From assembly GCA_045642705.1 (NCBI GenBank), contig JAZUJK010000007.1:62001-126000 (forward strand): a stretch of 64,000 nucleotides of DNA, read 5' to 3'. This DNA is from UBA1227 sp045642705. Lineage in GTDB: Bacteria; Bacillota; Clostridia; Oscillospirales; Acutalibacteraceae. Below are positions 18,532 to 27,868 of this stretch, piece by piece. The position numbers were made by a program, and so were the translations under genes. The notes beneath the pieces were generated by a model that did no database searches, was not told the origin of the DNA, and saw only the letters and a list, made by a program, of their open reading frames with translations. Every line of letters begins with the position of its first letter. Position 1 is the stretch's first letter.

Positions 18532-19457
18532 TGCTCGATCCATCTCTCTTCGATTTCTGTTTCTTTATTGTTTCCAGGTATCTGCGACAAAATCACAGCC
18601 CCGAACATTATAAGGCAACCGAGATATTCTCTTGGCTCCATTTTCTCATGTAAAATAATTGCTCCTGACAGTGTGGCAAATACAGACTCGAGACACATAA
18701 GCAGTGATACGAGAGTTGTATTTGCTCCCTTCTGGGCAAATACTTGCAATGTATACGCGACGCCGCTGGACATTATCGCGGTATATAGGAGCGGTCCTAT
18801 GCTGCTCCTTATCATGTCCCAAGTTGGGACCTGATGCGATATCAGCATGAATATCGCCGATACGACCGCCGCCACCGCGAACTGATAGCATGACAGCCGC
18901 GTCTCATCAACAGTCTCCACATAGTGTGCAACAAGAAGCATTTGAATGGTAAACATTATTGCACATCCCAGCAAATAGATGTCTGTTGTCTCAATCTTAA
19001 ATCCATCCTTGATGCATAGCAGATATAGGCCTATTACGGCAATGACGACTGCCGCCCACACACGTGGCGATTGCTTTCTTCCCAGAAAGATTGAGAAAAG
19101 TGGGATAAGTACAACATAGAGAGTGGTGATAAATCCTGACTTTCCTGCGCCAGATGCAATTCCAAGTTGTTGGAGATTCATAGCAAATCCGAGCGATATT
19201 CCACAGAGTGTTCCACCTACGAACAAATCGCGATTGGAATGCTTATAATCTGGCTGAAAATCTGGGTTCTTCTTACGCACTTTATCAAAGACAAGCACAA
19301 TAATAGCCAGGAACCATATGGCAATAAAATTCCTGGACGCATTAAAAGCAAAGGCCGGCATTGAATCGGCGCCCATATACTGAGCAACAAATGCCGTACC
19401 CCATATTATCGCTGCTACCAGCGGGAAAAGTGTCTGTCTAAGTGATAAGTTATTCAT
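18528..19457 (-). CDS. DMT-family transporter (EamA type)
   Basis: Integral membrane protein of 309 aa with about ten hydrophobic helices in two EamA repeats. The start PLVAAIIWGTAFVAQYMG and the second-repeat motif SSGVAYTLQVFAQKG are typical of the drug/metabolite transporter superfamily. The gene is translationally coupled to pdxY, so it may move a B6 vitamer or a related metabolite; this is inference from context only. It lies just downstream of a structured leader that ends in a terminator. Confidence 0.85.
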   Translation of the reverse strand: MNNLSLRQTLFPLVAAIIWGTAFVAQYMGADSMPAFAFNASRNFIAIWFLAIIVLVFDKVRKKNPDFQPDYKHSNRDLFVGGTLCGISLGFAMNLQQLGIASGAGKSGFITTLYVVLIPLFSIFLGRKQSPRVWAAVVIAVIGLYLLCIKDGFKIETTDIYLLGCAIMFTIQMLLVAHYVETVDETRLSCYQFAVAAVVSAIFMLISHQVPTWDMIRSSIGPLLYTAIMSSGVAYTLQVFAQKGANTTLVSLLMCLESVFATLSGAIILHEKMEPREYLGCLIMFGAVILSQIPGNNKETEIEERWIEQ

Positions 19458-19464
19458 GCATATT

Positions 19465-19493
19465 ATTCTATATCAAAGGTTACATAAAATCAA
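19465..19493 (-). promoter_or_regulatory. Possible promoter directly before the DMT gene
   Basis: TTGATT (19493-19488) and TAGAAT (19470-19465) are separated by 17 bases on the minus strand. Transcription would begin within a base or two of the start codon, which makes this doubtful compared with read-through from the leader promoter further upstream. Confidence 0.3.
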
Positions 19494-19513
19494 ATATATA
19501 ATATAAAAAAAAT

Positions 19514-19749
19514 GGCGGTAGCTTTTCGCTACCGCCTCGTAATTACTTCATTGGAGTTTACCTCATCAATGTATTTTGATTAGAAGCTAAACTAGATGTC
19601 CTTTTGGACTCACCCTTTCATTATTATTTCAATGAAACATCTGGTGGATTTTCCTCATTTAAAATCATTTCAATCAACTCCGTATTAGTTAATCAAAACC
19701 TCTTTGTGCATTGGACTCAGTCCTTTCTATGAACTGTCTTTGTCTTTCT
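19514..19749 (-). ncRNA. Structured leader or small RNA upstream of DMT-pdxY, with terminator
   Basis: A transcript of about 235 nt begins at a strong promoter and ends at a terminator (stem GGCGGTAGC / GCTACCGCC with TTTT-containing loop sequence, followed by ATTTTTTTT). Visible pairings in RNA order are GGACT-G-AGTCC, TTTCATT / AATGAAA, GTCC-AAAA-GGAC and the terminator stem. Two long-range pairings interleave: TTTTGATTA (19698-19690) with TAATCAAAA (19582-19574), and GGAGTT (19681-19676) with AACTCC (about 19558-19553). Together they would form a pseudoknot that hides a Shine-Dalgarno sequence. No known riboswitch core was recognised. It may be a cis-acting attenuator for the transporter operon or a free-standing small RNA. 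Confidence 0.5.
19624..19668 (-). CDS. Possible 14-codon leader peptide
   Basis: ATG with GGAG 9 bases upstream opens a 14-codon frame (MILNEENPPDVSLK) inside the structured leader. Its Shine-Dalgarno sequence can pair with a downstream AACTCC. Another tiny frame (MHKEVLIN) precedes it. No similarity is recognised and translation is unproven. Confidence 0.25.
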   Translation of the reverse strand: MILNEENPPDVSLK

Positions 19750-19755
19750 GTCTTC

Positions 19756-19784
19756 ACTATATACCATTCAATCTGATATGTCAA
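19756..19784 (-). promoter_or_regulatory. Promoter of the structured leader
   Basis: A perfect -35 TTGACA (19784-19779) and TATAGT (19761-19756) are 17 bases apart on the minus strand. Start of transcription is expected near 19749. The 70 bases further upstream, up to the Na/Pi cotransporter stop, show nothing clear. Confidence 0.7.
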
Positions 19785-19853
19785 CAAAATTCACAAAAAA
19801 TAGTTTGACAACTTTTAAACAATTGTGAAACTTGCACAACGGTTTGTTTCACA

Positions 19854-21512
19854 TTATATTGTTTGTTCATTTACAGGAGGTGCATCTAGTCCGTTGTAAT
19901 GATATCTAACCTTAGCAGCCTGCGCAATATTAAGAGCGTGGTCTGCTACACGTTCGAGATCGGTCAGTGTCTCAACGAAGATCATACCTGATGATGATTC
20001 ACAGAGATTTTCATTTAGACGATCAAAGTGAGACTCCTTCATAACTTCTACAAGGTCATCTATTGCTGCCTCTTGTAGATAGATATTGTTATATGCCTCT
20101 TGAGATGGTTCGAAGAGATGTACACAAGCATCATCAAGGATATGTATAACCATAGTTATGAGCTCTTTCAGTTCAACCATTGCTGCAGGAGAGAACTTTT
20201 TATCCTCATCTATCATACGGTTGGCATAATCAATGAGGTTCTCAGCGTGGTCGCCGATACGCTCAAGGTCAGTCAAAACGTGATAGAGGTGACCAGCGTG
20301 CTTCGCATCCTTATCAGTCATCTTCATAGCAGATGCCTTAATAAGTGCATCTGTAATTGCCTTGTTTAGATAGTCAATCGTAAACTCGGTATCCATAAAG
20401 TCATCTTTATCAAATACCTTGTCTGAGAAGAATGTATCTGTTGCGATCTTGAGGTTCTGTTTGGTGAGAGATTCCATACGACGAACCTCTGCATCAATTT
20501 GCTCAATAAGAATATCTGATGAAGCAAGACCTGCCTCTGTAATGTACTCAAGCTTTGCCTCATTATTCTCTTCATCATCGCCTCTTATAATCTTGTGTGA
20601 GAGCCATGCGATAAATGGAGCAATTGGGAATGTAACAAGACACATAACAATACTGAATATAGTATTCGCATTAGCCATCTGACGGCTAGGATTGTCCGAT
20701 GTCATTTGAAGAACATCAATGATTTGTGGGAAAAGTAAAACTGCAAGCGTAAATACAATTGCACCAATAACTTCAATTTCTACTACAATTGCTGCTACAC
20801 GCTTGGCATCTTTACGTCCGCCTATTGATGCAAGAATCGGTGCAATAGAAGCACCAATATTCATACCAAGCATTATAAATAGAGCTGGTCTAAAATCCAT
20901 AGCTCCAGAAAGCAAGAGCATCTGGAGAATACCTACTGATGCAGATACAGACTGCATGATTGTTGTGAATACAACTCCAAATAGTATTCCAAGCAATGGG
21001 TTAGATAATCCCTTTACCAAATCCAAGAACCACTCAAGTTCCCTAAGTGGCTCCATCGATGTTTTCATAAGACCGAGGCCCATAAATAATACGCCGAGGC
21101 TCGCAATAACATTTCCGAAATACTTAACCTTTTGGTTTTTAAAAAACATACTACATACAACGCCAAAGAAGATTAAGAGAGGTGCTTGTTCCGAAATGTT
21201 AAAAGCAATAAGTTGTCCAGTGATAGTTGTACCTATCTTGGCGCCAATAATAATTCCAACGGATCGTTCCAGTTGCATAAGACCCGCGTTTACAAATCCA
21301 ACTACCATTGCACAGATCGCATTGGAACTCTGGATAAGCGCTGTAAGTCCTGCACCTACAAGTACTGCAACAAATCGTTTTTCAGTCAGTTTGGCAAGAA
21401 TCTTTTTAAGATAGTTTCCTGCCATATCTTTTAGGTTTTCGCCCATTTCGTTCATACCAAAGATGAACATCGCGATACCGCCAAGAAGAGTTGCTACATT
21501 AGTAAAGGTCAT
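19854..21512 (-). CDS. Na/Pi cotransporter family protein with PhoU-like domain
   Basis: 552 aa. The N-terminal half is a sodium/phosphate cotransporter (NptA type) with two repeats, each carrying a QS motif (LIQSSNAICAM, IMQSVSASVGI) and several helices. Residues about 345-545 are a helical PhoU-like regulatory domain (LERIGDHAENLIDYANR, LERVADHALNIAQAAK). It probably imports inorganic phosphate. It follows pfkA by 11 bases, with GGAGG before the ATG, and is the last gene of the dnaE operon. Confidence 0.88.
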   Translation of the reverse strand: MTFTNVATLLGGIAMFIFGMNEMGENLKDMAGNYLKKILAKLTEKRFVAVLVGAGLTALIQSSNAICAMVVGFVNAGLMQLERSVGIIIGAKIGTTITGQLIAFNISEQAPLLIFFGVVCSMFFKNQKVKYFGNVIASLGVLFMGLGLMKTSMEPLRELEWFLDLVKGLSNPLLGILFGVVFTTIMQSVSASVGILQMLLLSGAMDFRPALFIMLGMNIGASIAPILASIGGRKDAKRVAAIVVEIEVIGAIVFTLAVLLFPQIIDVLQMTSDNPSRQMANANTIFSIVMCLVTFPIAPFIAWLSHKIIRGDDEENNEAKLEYITEAGLASSDILIEQIDAEVRRMESLTKQNLKIATDTFFSDKVFDKDDFMDTEFTIDYLNKAITDALIKASAMKMTDKDAKHAGHLYHVLTDLERIGDHAENLIDYANRMIDEDKKFSPAAMVELKELITMVIHILDDACVHLFEPSQEAYNNIYLQEAAIDDLVEVMKESHFDRLNENLCESSSGMIFVETLTDLERVADHALNIAQAAKVRYHYNGLDAPPVNEQTI

Positions 21513-21523
21513 TTATATCCTCC

Positions 21524-22486
21524 TTAAATGGATATCTCGTGTGCCATTCTGTATGTATTGGCATCAAGTTCTTTCGTCATAGCAAGTGCTACATCAATCG
21601 GATAGTCGACGATAGCGCCGGCGTTCTCTGCAACAACACAGCTCTTATCGTCATATTTGAGGAGACGTGTTGCATAGTTGCCCATACGTGATGCAAGAAC
21701 ACGGTCCTTGACTGTTGGGGAACCGCCACGCTGAACGTGGCCCAGTATTGTTGCACGTGATTCAACGCCGGTGCGCTCCTCAATAAGCTTAGCCATTTCT
21801 GTTGCGTCTCCGCAGCCCTCAGCTACGATTACAACGAAATGGCGCTTGCCGGTAGTGATAGTGTGCTTCATTACGTCAACAACATCTTTTTCAAAATCAT
21901 ATTCGAACTCTGGGACAAGGATAATTGTTGCACCGACAGCAATACCTGCGTAGAGTGCGATATAACCAGCATCACGGCCCATAACCTCAACTACTGAGCA
22001 ACGGGAGTGTGACTCTGTTGTATCACGAATTTTATCGACCATGTCCATAACAGTGTTCATTGCTGTGTCATAGCCGATAGTATTGTCTGTACATGCGATA
22101 TCATTATCAATTGTTCCAGGGATTCCAATGCATGTAATGCCGTGGTGAGCGAGCGCCTGTGCGCCACGGAATGAACCGTCACCGCCGATTACGATGAGGC
22201 CCTCTATTCCAAGTGCATGGCACATCTCGGCAGCCTTAGCCTGTCCCTCAGGTGTCTTGAACGCCTCGGAACGTGCGCTGTGGAGAATAGTACCACCACG
22301 GTTGATGATATTGGATACTGAACGCAAATTCATCTCGACAACATCGCCGGTCATGAGTCCTTCATAACCATTGTTTATGCCGAGAATGTGCATGTCATTT
22401 TCAATTGCTGTACGAACTACCGCACGAATCGCAGCGTTCATTCCTGGCGCATCACCGCCACTTGTCAATACAGCTATAGTTTTCAT
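21524..22486 (-). CDS. pfkA: ATP-dependent 6-phosphofructokinase
   Basis: Converts fructose 6-phosphate to fructose 1,6-bisphosphate in glycolysis. 320 aa, the standard bacterial length. Motifs are TSGGDAPGMNAAIRA, VIGGDGSFRGAQAL and GIPGTIDNDIACTDNTIGYD. The Gly in GGDGS and in PGTIDND points to ATP rather than pyrophosphate as donor. It lies downstream of dnaE, a common order in Clostridia. Confidence 0.95.
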   Translation of the reverse strand: MKTIAVLTSGGDAPGMNAAIRAVVRTAIENDMHILGINNGYEGLMTGDVVEMNLRSVSNIINRGGTILHSARSEAFKTPEGQAKAAEMCHALGIEGLIVIGGDGSFRGAQALAHHGITCIGIPGTIDNDIACTDNTIGYDTAMNTVMDMVDKIRDTTESHSRCSVVEVMGRDAGYIALYAGIAVGATIILVPEFEYDFEKDVVDVMKHTITTGKRHFVVIVAEGCGDATEMAKLIEERTGVESRATILGHVQRGGSPTVKDRVLASRMGNYATRLLKYDDKSCVVAENAGAIVDYPIDVALAMTKELDANTYRMAHEISI

Positions 22487-22571
22487 TTATTTTTCCCCCA
22501 AAAGGTTAATAAAATTCGAATTTTTTCCATTTTACAGTATGGCATTAAATATACTCTAAGTCAATTATAAT

Positions 22572-25500
22572 TTATTGTAGAACTATATTATCTTCTCCTA
22601 AGATTGAACATAATTTATTAATAACATCATCATTTGGATCAATTGTAGACTTAAAAGATTCACTGTCATAACGTTTTTCGTCCAAATAGTAGAGATATAC
22701 AGGTACTTGTCCATCATCCTTGGCCATTGTCGAGAGCAGTTTGAGAACAGGAACTACATTCTCATCCCCTGCAGAATTAAAGCGGATAAATAGACCAGCT
22801 TTCTTTTTCTTGGTATAAGGTCTCACCTTCATTACTTTCAGTGAAGGTTTTTCATCCGCGCTCACCGAGAGGCGTGCGTCGATTATATAGATGCCATTTT
22901 CATGAAGCATACCGCCATATTGCTGGTATATCTTCGGGAAAATGGTCAGCTCAATGCCACCGGTCATATCCTCGGCATAGGCGCTCGCCATAGTGGTCGA
23001 TGAGCGAGTTAGTCTTACATGGATACCGCTGACAAGGCATAATAGGACAACAGCATCGTTGTCTTTATACTTGGTTGTACCATCCTCACTCGCTTCAAGA
23101 AGTTCACATACCTTGGCAGAGTTCAGTGCCTTGGCAGCCTCTTGATAATCTTTCATTGGATGGCCAGAAATATAGAGTCCGGTCATCTCCTTTTCATATT
23201 GGAGAATCTCTGTCTCTGAAAACTCTGTAAGTTCTGGAATAGTCGGCGCAGATGACTCAGATGAATAAACATCCATATCAAAGAGACCCAACTGTCCCTC
23301 AACATTCCTGCGCCTGTCATTATCGAGTTCGCCAAGTATGTCTGGCAATGCTGTAAGCATCTGTCTCCTGTTAGCACCAAGGCCATCAAGTGCGCCACAT
23401 TTAATAAGTGACTCTGCACATTTACGATTGAGTGCTGGGCCATGCATGCGACGCAAGAAATCATAATATGAAGTGAATTCACCCTCGAGTTCACGGTTAC
23501 GAACGAGCTCGTTTATGAAATTTCGACCGATTCCCTTTACGCCAAGTAGGCCAAAAACAACATCACCGTCCATGATTGTAAACTCAGCAAAGCTGTAATT
23601 TACATGTGGTGGGAGGACCTTGATACCGAGGTTGTTGCACTCTGAAATATATTGAACTACCTTCTCATTAAAACCTATGACACTGGTTATCTGAGATGCC
23701 ATAAACTCTGCTGGGAAGTGACATTTGAGATATGCTGTCTGGAATGCAAGATTGGCATAGCAAGCTGCATGCGACTTGTTAAAAGCATATGATGCGAAGG
23801 ATATCATATCATCGAAAATAGAATTTGCAGCATCCTCTTGTATTCCATTATTCTTGCATCCTGAGACAAAAGTTTCTCTCTCCTGCTGCATAACATCATG
23901 CTTTTTCTTGGACATAGCACGACGCACAATATCAGCATGGCCAAGCGAATATCCAGCAAGTTCACGACATATTTGCATTACTTGCTCCTGATAAACCATA
24001 CAGCCATAGGTGACATCGAGTATGTTTTTAAGTTCTGGTGTCTTGTACTTGATATCTGACGGATTATGTCTGTTATGTATATATGTTGGAATAGAATCCA
24101 TAGGTCCAGGCCTATAGAGAGATGTAAGCGCTATGAGATCCTCGACCGATGTAGGTCTAAATTGCATAAGGACATTTTTAAGACCTGATGACTCAAATTG
24201 GAAGACACCATCTGTCTCGCCCCTACCAAACATTTCGAATGTTTTCCTGTCTGTAAAGTCAATATCCTTTACAGAGAACTCTGGTATGCGTTCACGCACC
24301 AATTTTTCGCAATCCGAAATTACAGTGAGTGTTCTAAGGCCTAGGAAATCCATCTTGAGAAGTCCCAGCTCATCTAGGGCTGTCATCGTATATTGTGTAA
24401 CTATAGAATCGTCCTTTTTAGCCATAGGTACGTAGGTATAGACAGGATCCTTAGTGATTACAACACCCGCCGCATGGGTGGATGTATGACGTGGCATGCC
24501 CTCGATTTTTAGAGAATAATCAATGAGCATTTTAATCTCTTCATCACTGTCTATCATTTCCTGCAATCCAGGTACAATCTCGATGGCACGTCTGAGGTCA
24601 TGGCCGAGTCGCCAAGGAATCTTCTTGGTGACGGCATCAACCTTGGCATAGGATATGCCAAGTACACGTCCTACATCCTTGATAGCGGCGCGCGCAGCAA
24701 GTGTACCAAATGTTACAATTTGAGCAACATGGTCAGCACCATATTTCGATACGACATAATCGATTACCTCTGGGCGTCTCTCATAACAAAAGTCGATATC
24801 AAAGTCAGGCATTGATACACGCTCAGGATTGAGGAAACGCTCAAAGAGCAAATTATATTTCATAGGATCAATGTCGGTGATTCCAATGCAGTATGCAACA
24901 ATACTGCCCGCTCCAGAACCACGGCCTGGTCCCACTGGAATCCCGCTCTGCTTGGCAAATCTTACAAAGTCATAGACGATGAGATAATAATCTGTATATC
25001 CCATCTTATCCACAACAGAGAGCTCGTAGTCCATACGCTCTCTGTATTTTTCTATAAGTTCTGCACTAAATCCTCTATATCTCTTATTAAGGCCTGCGCT
25101 TGCAAGGGAGCGCAGATATTCCGCATGGTCTCTGCCATCTGGCACCTCAAAATGCGGAAGTTTTATTTTGCCAAATTCAAATTCTACATTACACCTATCT
25201 GCAATAATTCCTGTATTATCTATTGCCTCAGGTGCCATCATGAAGAGTTTTCTCATCTCCTCCTCACTCTTGACATAAAATTCATCTGTACGGAAATCGA
25301 GGCCTGTATCCTCGTCTATTGTATGGTTCGTCTGTATACATACGAGTATCTTTTGGATTTTGGAATCCTCAGGCAATAGATAGTGGCAGTCATTGGTAGC
25401 CACAAGAGGGATGCCTGTCTCACGTGATAGACGAACAAGTTTTGGAAGGACTCTCTCCTCCTCTGGGATTCCGTGATTCTGTATCTCTATATAGAAATTG

Positions 25501-26000
25501 CCCTCACCCATAATCTCGTTATATTCGCGGGCAATCTCCATTGCACCATCATAGTCACCTGCTGATAGTTTAGCTGGTATCTCACCTTGGAGACATGCGG
25601 ATAGTGCTATAAGGCCCTCATGATGTTCACGGAGCAAGGCCTTATCTATACGAGGTTTGGAATAAAATCCATCTGTAAATGAGTCAGATACCATCTTAAT
25701 TAGATTCTGGTATCCTATATTATTCTCGCACAGGAGCACCAGATGGTGCCTTATCTTGGCAGCGGCGCTTGTCTTGTCATACATATCGTCGGAGACATAT
25801 ACTTCACAGCCAATAATAGGCTTCACTCCACGGCTCCGACATGCTTTGTAAAAGTCAATAGCCCCGTACATACATCCGTGGTCCGTCATAGCCACAGCTG
25901 TCTGTCCGAGGTTACTAATAACATCCGGCAACTCGTTTATCTTACAAGCGCCGTCTAGCAAGCTATATTCAGTATGTAAGTGCAAATGAGTAAAACTCAC
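22572..26000 (-). CDS. dnaE: DNA polymerase III alpha subunit (DnaE)
   Basis: Replicative or lagging-strand C-family polymerase, about 1142 aa. The PHP domain begins FTHLHLHTEYSLLDG. The palm carries catalytic Asp residues in SMPDFDIDFCYERR, with GRGSGAGSIVAYC just before it. A tandem helix-hairpin-helix region and an OB-fold (AEDMTGGIELTIFPKIY) follow. I use the GTG whose GTGA overlaps the whiA stop; a GTG three codons earlier is the alternative. The PolC type is not present in this window. Confidence 0.93.
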   Translation of the reverse strand: MSFTHLHLHTEYSLLDGACKINELPDVISNLGQTAVAMTDHGCMYGAIDFYKACRSRGVKPIIGCEVYVSDDMYDKTSAAAKIRHHLVLLCENNIGYQNLIKMVSDSFTDGFYSKPRIDKALLREHHEGLIALSACLQGEIPAKLSAGDYDGAMEIAREYNEIMGEGNFYIEIQNHGIPEEERVLPKLVRLSRETGIPLVATNDCHYLLPEDSKIQKILVCIQTNHTIDEDTGLDFRTDEFYVKSEEEMRKLFMMAPEAIDNTGIIADRCNVEFEFGKIKLPHFEVPDGRDHAEYLRSLASAGLNKRYRGFSAELIEKYRERMDYELSVVDKMGYTDYYLIVYDFVRFAKQSGIPVGPGRGSGAGSIVAYCIGITDIDPMKYNLLFERFLNPERVSMPDFDIDFCYERRPEVIDYVVSKYGADHVAQIVTFGTLAARAAIKDVGRVLGISYAKVDAVTKKIPWRLGHDLRRAIEIVPGLQEMIDSDEEIKMLIDYSLKIEGMPRHTSTHAAGVVITKDPVYTYVPMAKKDDSIVTQYTMTALDELGLLKMDFLGLRTLTVISDCEKLVRERIPEFSVKDIDFTDRKTFEMFGRGETDGVFQFESSGLKNVLMQFRPTSVEDLIALTSLYRPGPMDSIPTYIHNRHNPSDIKYKTPELKNILDVTYGCMVYQEQVMQICRELAGYSLGHADIVRRAMSKKKHDVMQQERETFVSGCKNNGIQEDAANSIFDDMISFASYAFNKSHAACYANLAFQTAYLKCHFPAEFMASQITSVIGFNEKVVQYISECNNLGIKVLPPHVNYSFAEFTIMDGDVVFGLLGVKGIGRNFINELVRNRELEGEFTSYYDFLRRMHGPALNRKCAESLIKCGALDGLGANRRQMLTALPDILGELDNDRRRNVEGQLGLFDMDVYSSESSAPTIPELTEFSETEILQYEKEMTGLYISGHPMKDYQEAAKALNSAKVCELLEASEDGTTKYKDNDAVVLLCLVSGIHVRLTRSSTTMASAYAEDMTGGIELTIFPKIYQQYGGMLHENGIYIIDARLSVSADEKPSLKVMKVRPYTKKKKAGLFIRFNSAGDENVVPVLKLLSTMAKDDGQVPVYLYYLDEKRYDSESFKSTIDPNDDVINKLCSILGEDNIVLQ

Positions 26001-26953
26001 GCCTTCCACCCTAGCCCTTCTGCGATTTCTAATATCTTAGATAATCTATGATTTACACCTGACTTGGATATTGGCTCCTTCAAATTATCTGCGAGATCCT
26101 TTAGCGTATAGTCCTCATTTTCAAGGCGAAGCAATGCGAGCTCGCGCAAATCATCTGGTAGATATCCTATGCCCTGTGTCTCTTCTATATATTCAATAGC
26201 CTTAATCTGCTTATATGCCGCGTCAAATGCTCTACTTGAGTTGGCATTTTCAAAATTCATTTTACGGTTTACTCTATTGCGCATGTCCTTGTACATGCGA
26301 GCGCCCATAATCTGGAGCGCAGCATCTGACGCGCCAATATACGTGAGCAAATTCTCAATTTGCTCACCATCCTTGAAATATACAACATGTACACCACGTC
26401 TCTGTACATACTTTGGTGTGAATTCAATTATATTGCCAGTCGCATCATCAGCGATAGTAATCTCTGAAATAAGTTTTCTAAGGTCATCAGAGAGAACCTT
26501 GTGTGACATTACAAATTCGAGATGATAATCCTTCTCTGGGTCTGTAACAGTGCCGCAGGATAGGAATGCGCCACGCAGTATTGCTGCCATGCAGCACTCA
26601 TCCTCTACGTTGGCGCGGTTCATGCGGCGGTTCACCTCGTCACCGCTGTGGCCAAAGTAATCAAGTATTGCTTTGCGCTCACGAGCATTTCGAATTGTTA
26701 CTTTATACTTTCCAGAATTTGAAAAATCAACTCGAGGCTCTGCACCGGTAATGGTCTGTGAATAGTCTGAGAATAACTCTGCTACACCCTCTTGCTCTGT
26801 CTTGATACAGATTGTCGCAGGAGTAAGATCACGGCAAAACAGGAATAAGCCGTACATCTCAGCATGGATGCAGCATGGTCGCATTCCGCCCATAGTTCTG
26901 GCAAGAACGCTTTTTTCTATCAATTCATCTTTTACCGTTTTAGCAAATGACAC
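25997..26953 (-). CDS. whiA: Sporulation/cell-division regulator WhiA
   Basis: DNA-binding protein conserved in Gram-positive bacteria, 318 aa, with a degenerate LAGLIDADG-like N-terminal part and a C-terminal helix-turn-helix (YTLKDLADNL...SKSGVNHRLSKI). It starts with GTG. In most Clostridia whiA follows rapZ and yvcK; both are absent between murB and whiA here. Confidence 0.93.
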   Translation of the reverse strand: MSFAKTVKDELIEKSVLARTMGGMRPCCIHAEMYGLFLFCRDLTPATICIKTEQEGVAELFSDYSQTITGAEPRVDFSNSGKYKVTIRNARERKAILDYFGHSGDEVNRRMNRANVEDECCMAAILRGAFLSCGTVTDPEKDYHLEFVMSHKVLSDDLRKLISEITIADDATGNIIEFTPKYVQRRGVHVVYFKDGEQIENLLTYIGASDAALQIMGARMYKDMRNRVNRKMNFENANSSRAFDAAYKQIKAIEYIEETQGIGYLPDDLRELALLRLENEDYTLKDLADNLKEPISKSGVNHRLSKILEIAEGLGWKA

Positions 26954-26968
26954 TACTTTGTCCTCACT

Positions 26969-27868
26969 TTAGATAATTCTTACTTCTGGCTCGAGCTCTA
27001 CGCCCTTCTGTTCTCTTACTGTGTCCTCAACAAGTTTCATAAGGTCGAGAACATCCTTGGATGTCGCATCACCAATGTTGATAACAAATCCAGCATGCTT
27101 CTCAGATACCTGAGCGCCACCAACTGTCTTGCCCTTTAGGCCACATTCGTCAATCAGTGCTGCAGCAAAATAGCCTTCTGGTCTCTTGAATGTGCTGCCT
27201 GCTGATGGATAATCAAGTGGCTGCTTTGCGCGACGTCTATTTAGTACATCAGTCATATTATTCTTAATACCCTCAGCATTGTCAGGCTCCAGGTGGAAGA
27301 TTACTGATGTGATGATAAGGTCACTGTCAACATAGGCTGAATGACGATATGAGAAATCAAGCTGCGAGCCCTGGAATGAGCCACGCTCACCATCTAGATT
27401 CATATGGTTTACAACCCATATTACATCCTTCATCTCTCCGCCATATGCGCCGGCATTCATGAATGCTGCGCCACCTACTGTGCCTGGTATACCATAGGCA
27501 AATTCCATGCCGCCCAGTGAATATTCAAGAGCAAATTTGCATAGATTTACAAGTTTCGCTCCCGCTTCAACACGGACGAGGTCATTACCTGCATATTCAA
27601 TCTTGGAGAAACTGTCTCCCATTACTATTACGACACCATCAATGCCCTCGTCACGGATAAGCACATTGCTACCGTTGCCGAGTACGATTGGCTTAATACC
27701 CTCTACCTTGCAAGCCTTCAGTATCTCGGACAATGCATCAACAGAGTTTGGCTCGACCAAAAGTTTCGCTGGTCCGCCAATCTTGAATGTCGTATATTTT
27801 GCCATATTGGCATTTTCAACATAGTTGCAACCGTTATCACGGGCAGCCTTAATAATCTTTTCAAACAT
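26969..27868 (-). CDS. murB: UDP-N-acetylenolpyruvoylglucosamine reductase
   Basis: FAD enzyme making UDP-MurNAc for peptidoglycan, 299 aa. Motifs are VLGNGSNVLIRDEGIDGVV (FAD site), GIPGTVGGAAFMNAGAYGGE and YPSAGSTFKRPEGYFAAALI. The C-terminal HAGFVINIGDATSKDV is characteristic. It directly follows the ROK kinase, one base apart. Confidence 0.95.
   Translation of the reverse strand: MFEKIIKAARDNGCNYVENANMAKYTTFKIGGPAKLLVEPNSVDALSEILKACKVEGIKPIVLGNGSNVLIRDEGIDGVVIVMGDSFSKIEYAGNDLVRVEAGAKLVNLCKFALEYSLGGMEFAYGIPGTVGGAAFMNAGAYGGEMKDVIWVVNHMNLDGERGSFQGSQLDFSYRHSAYVDSDLIITSVIFHLEPDNAEGIKNNMTDVLNRRRAKQPLDYPSAGSTFKRPEGYFAAALIDECGLKGKTVGGAQVSEKHAGFVINIGDATSKDVLDLMKLVEDTVREQKGVELEPEVRII

Noticed and set aside
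19514..19749. T-box leader before the DMT-pdxY operon.
   Set aside because: The T-box sequence (AGGGTGGnACCGCG) and specifier-loop features are absent.
20719..21414. Long open frame (231 codons) on the plus strand opposite the Na/Pi cotransporter gene.
   Set aside because: It lies wholly antisense to a well-supported gene, has low-complexity Ile/Ala/Thr/Pro text and shows no protein family motifs.
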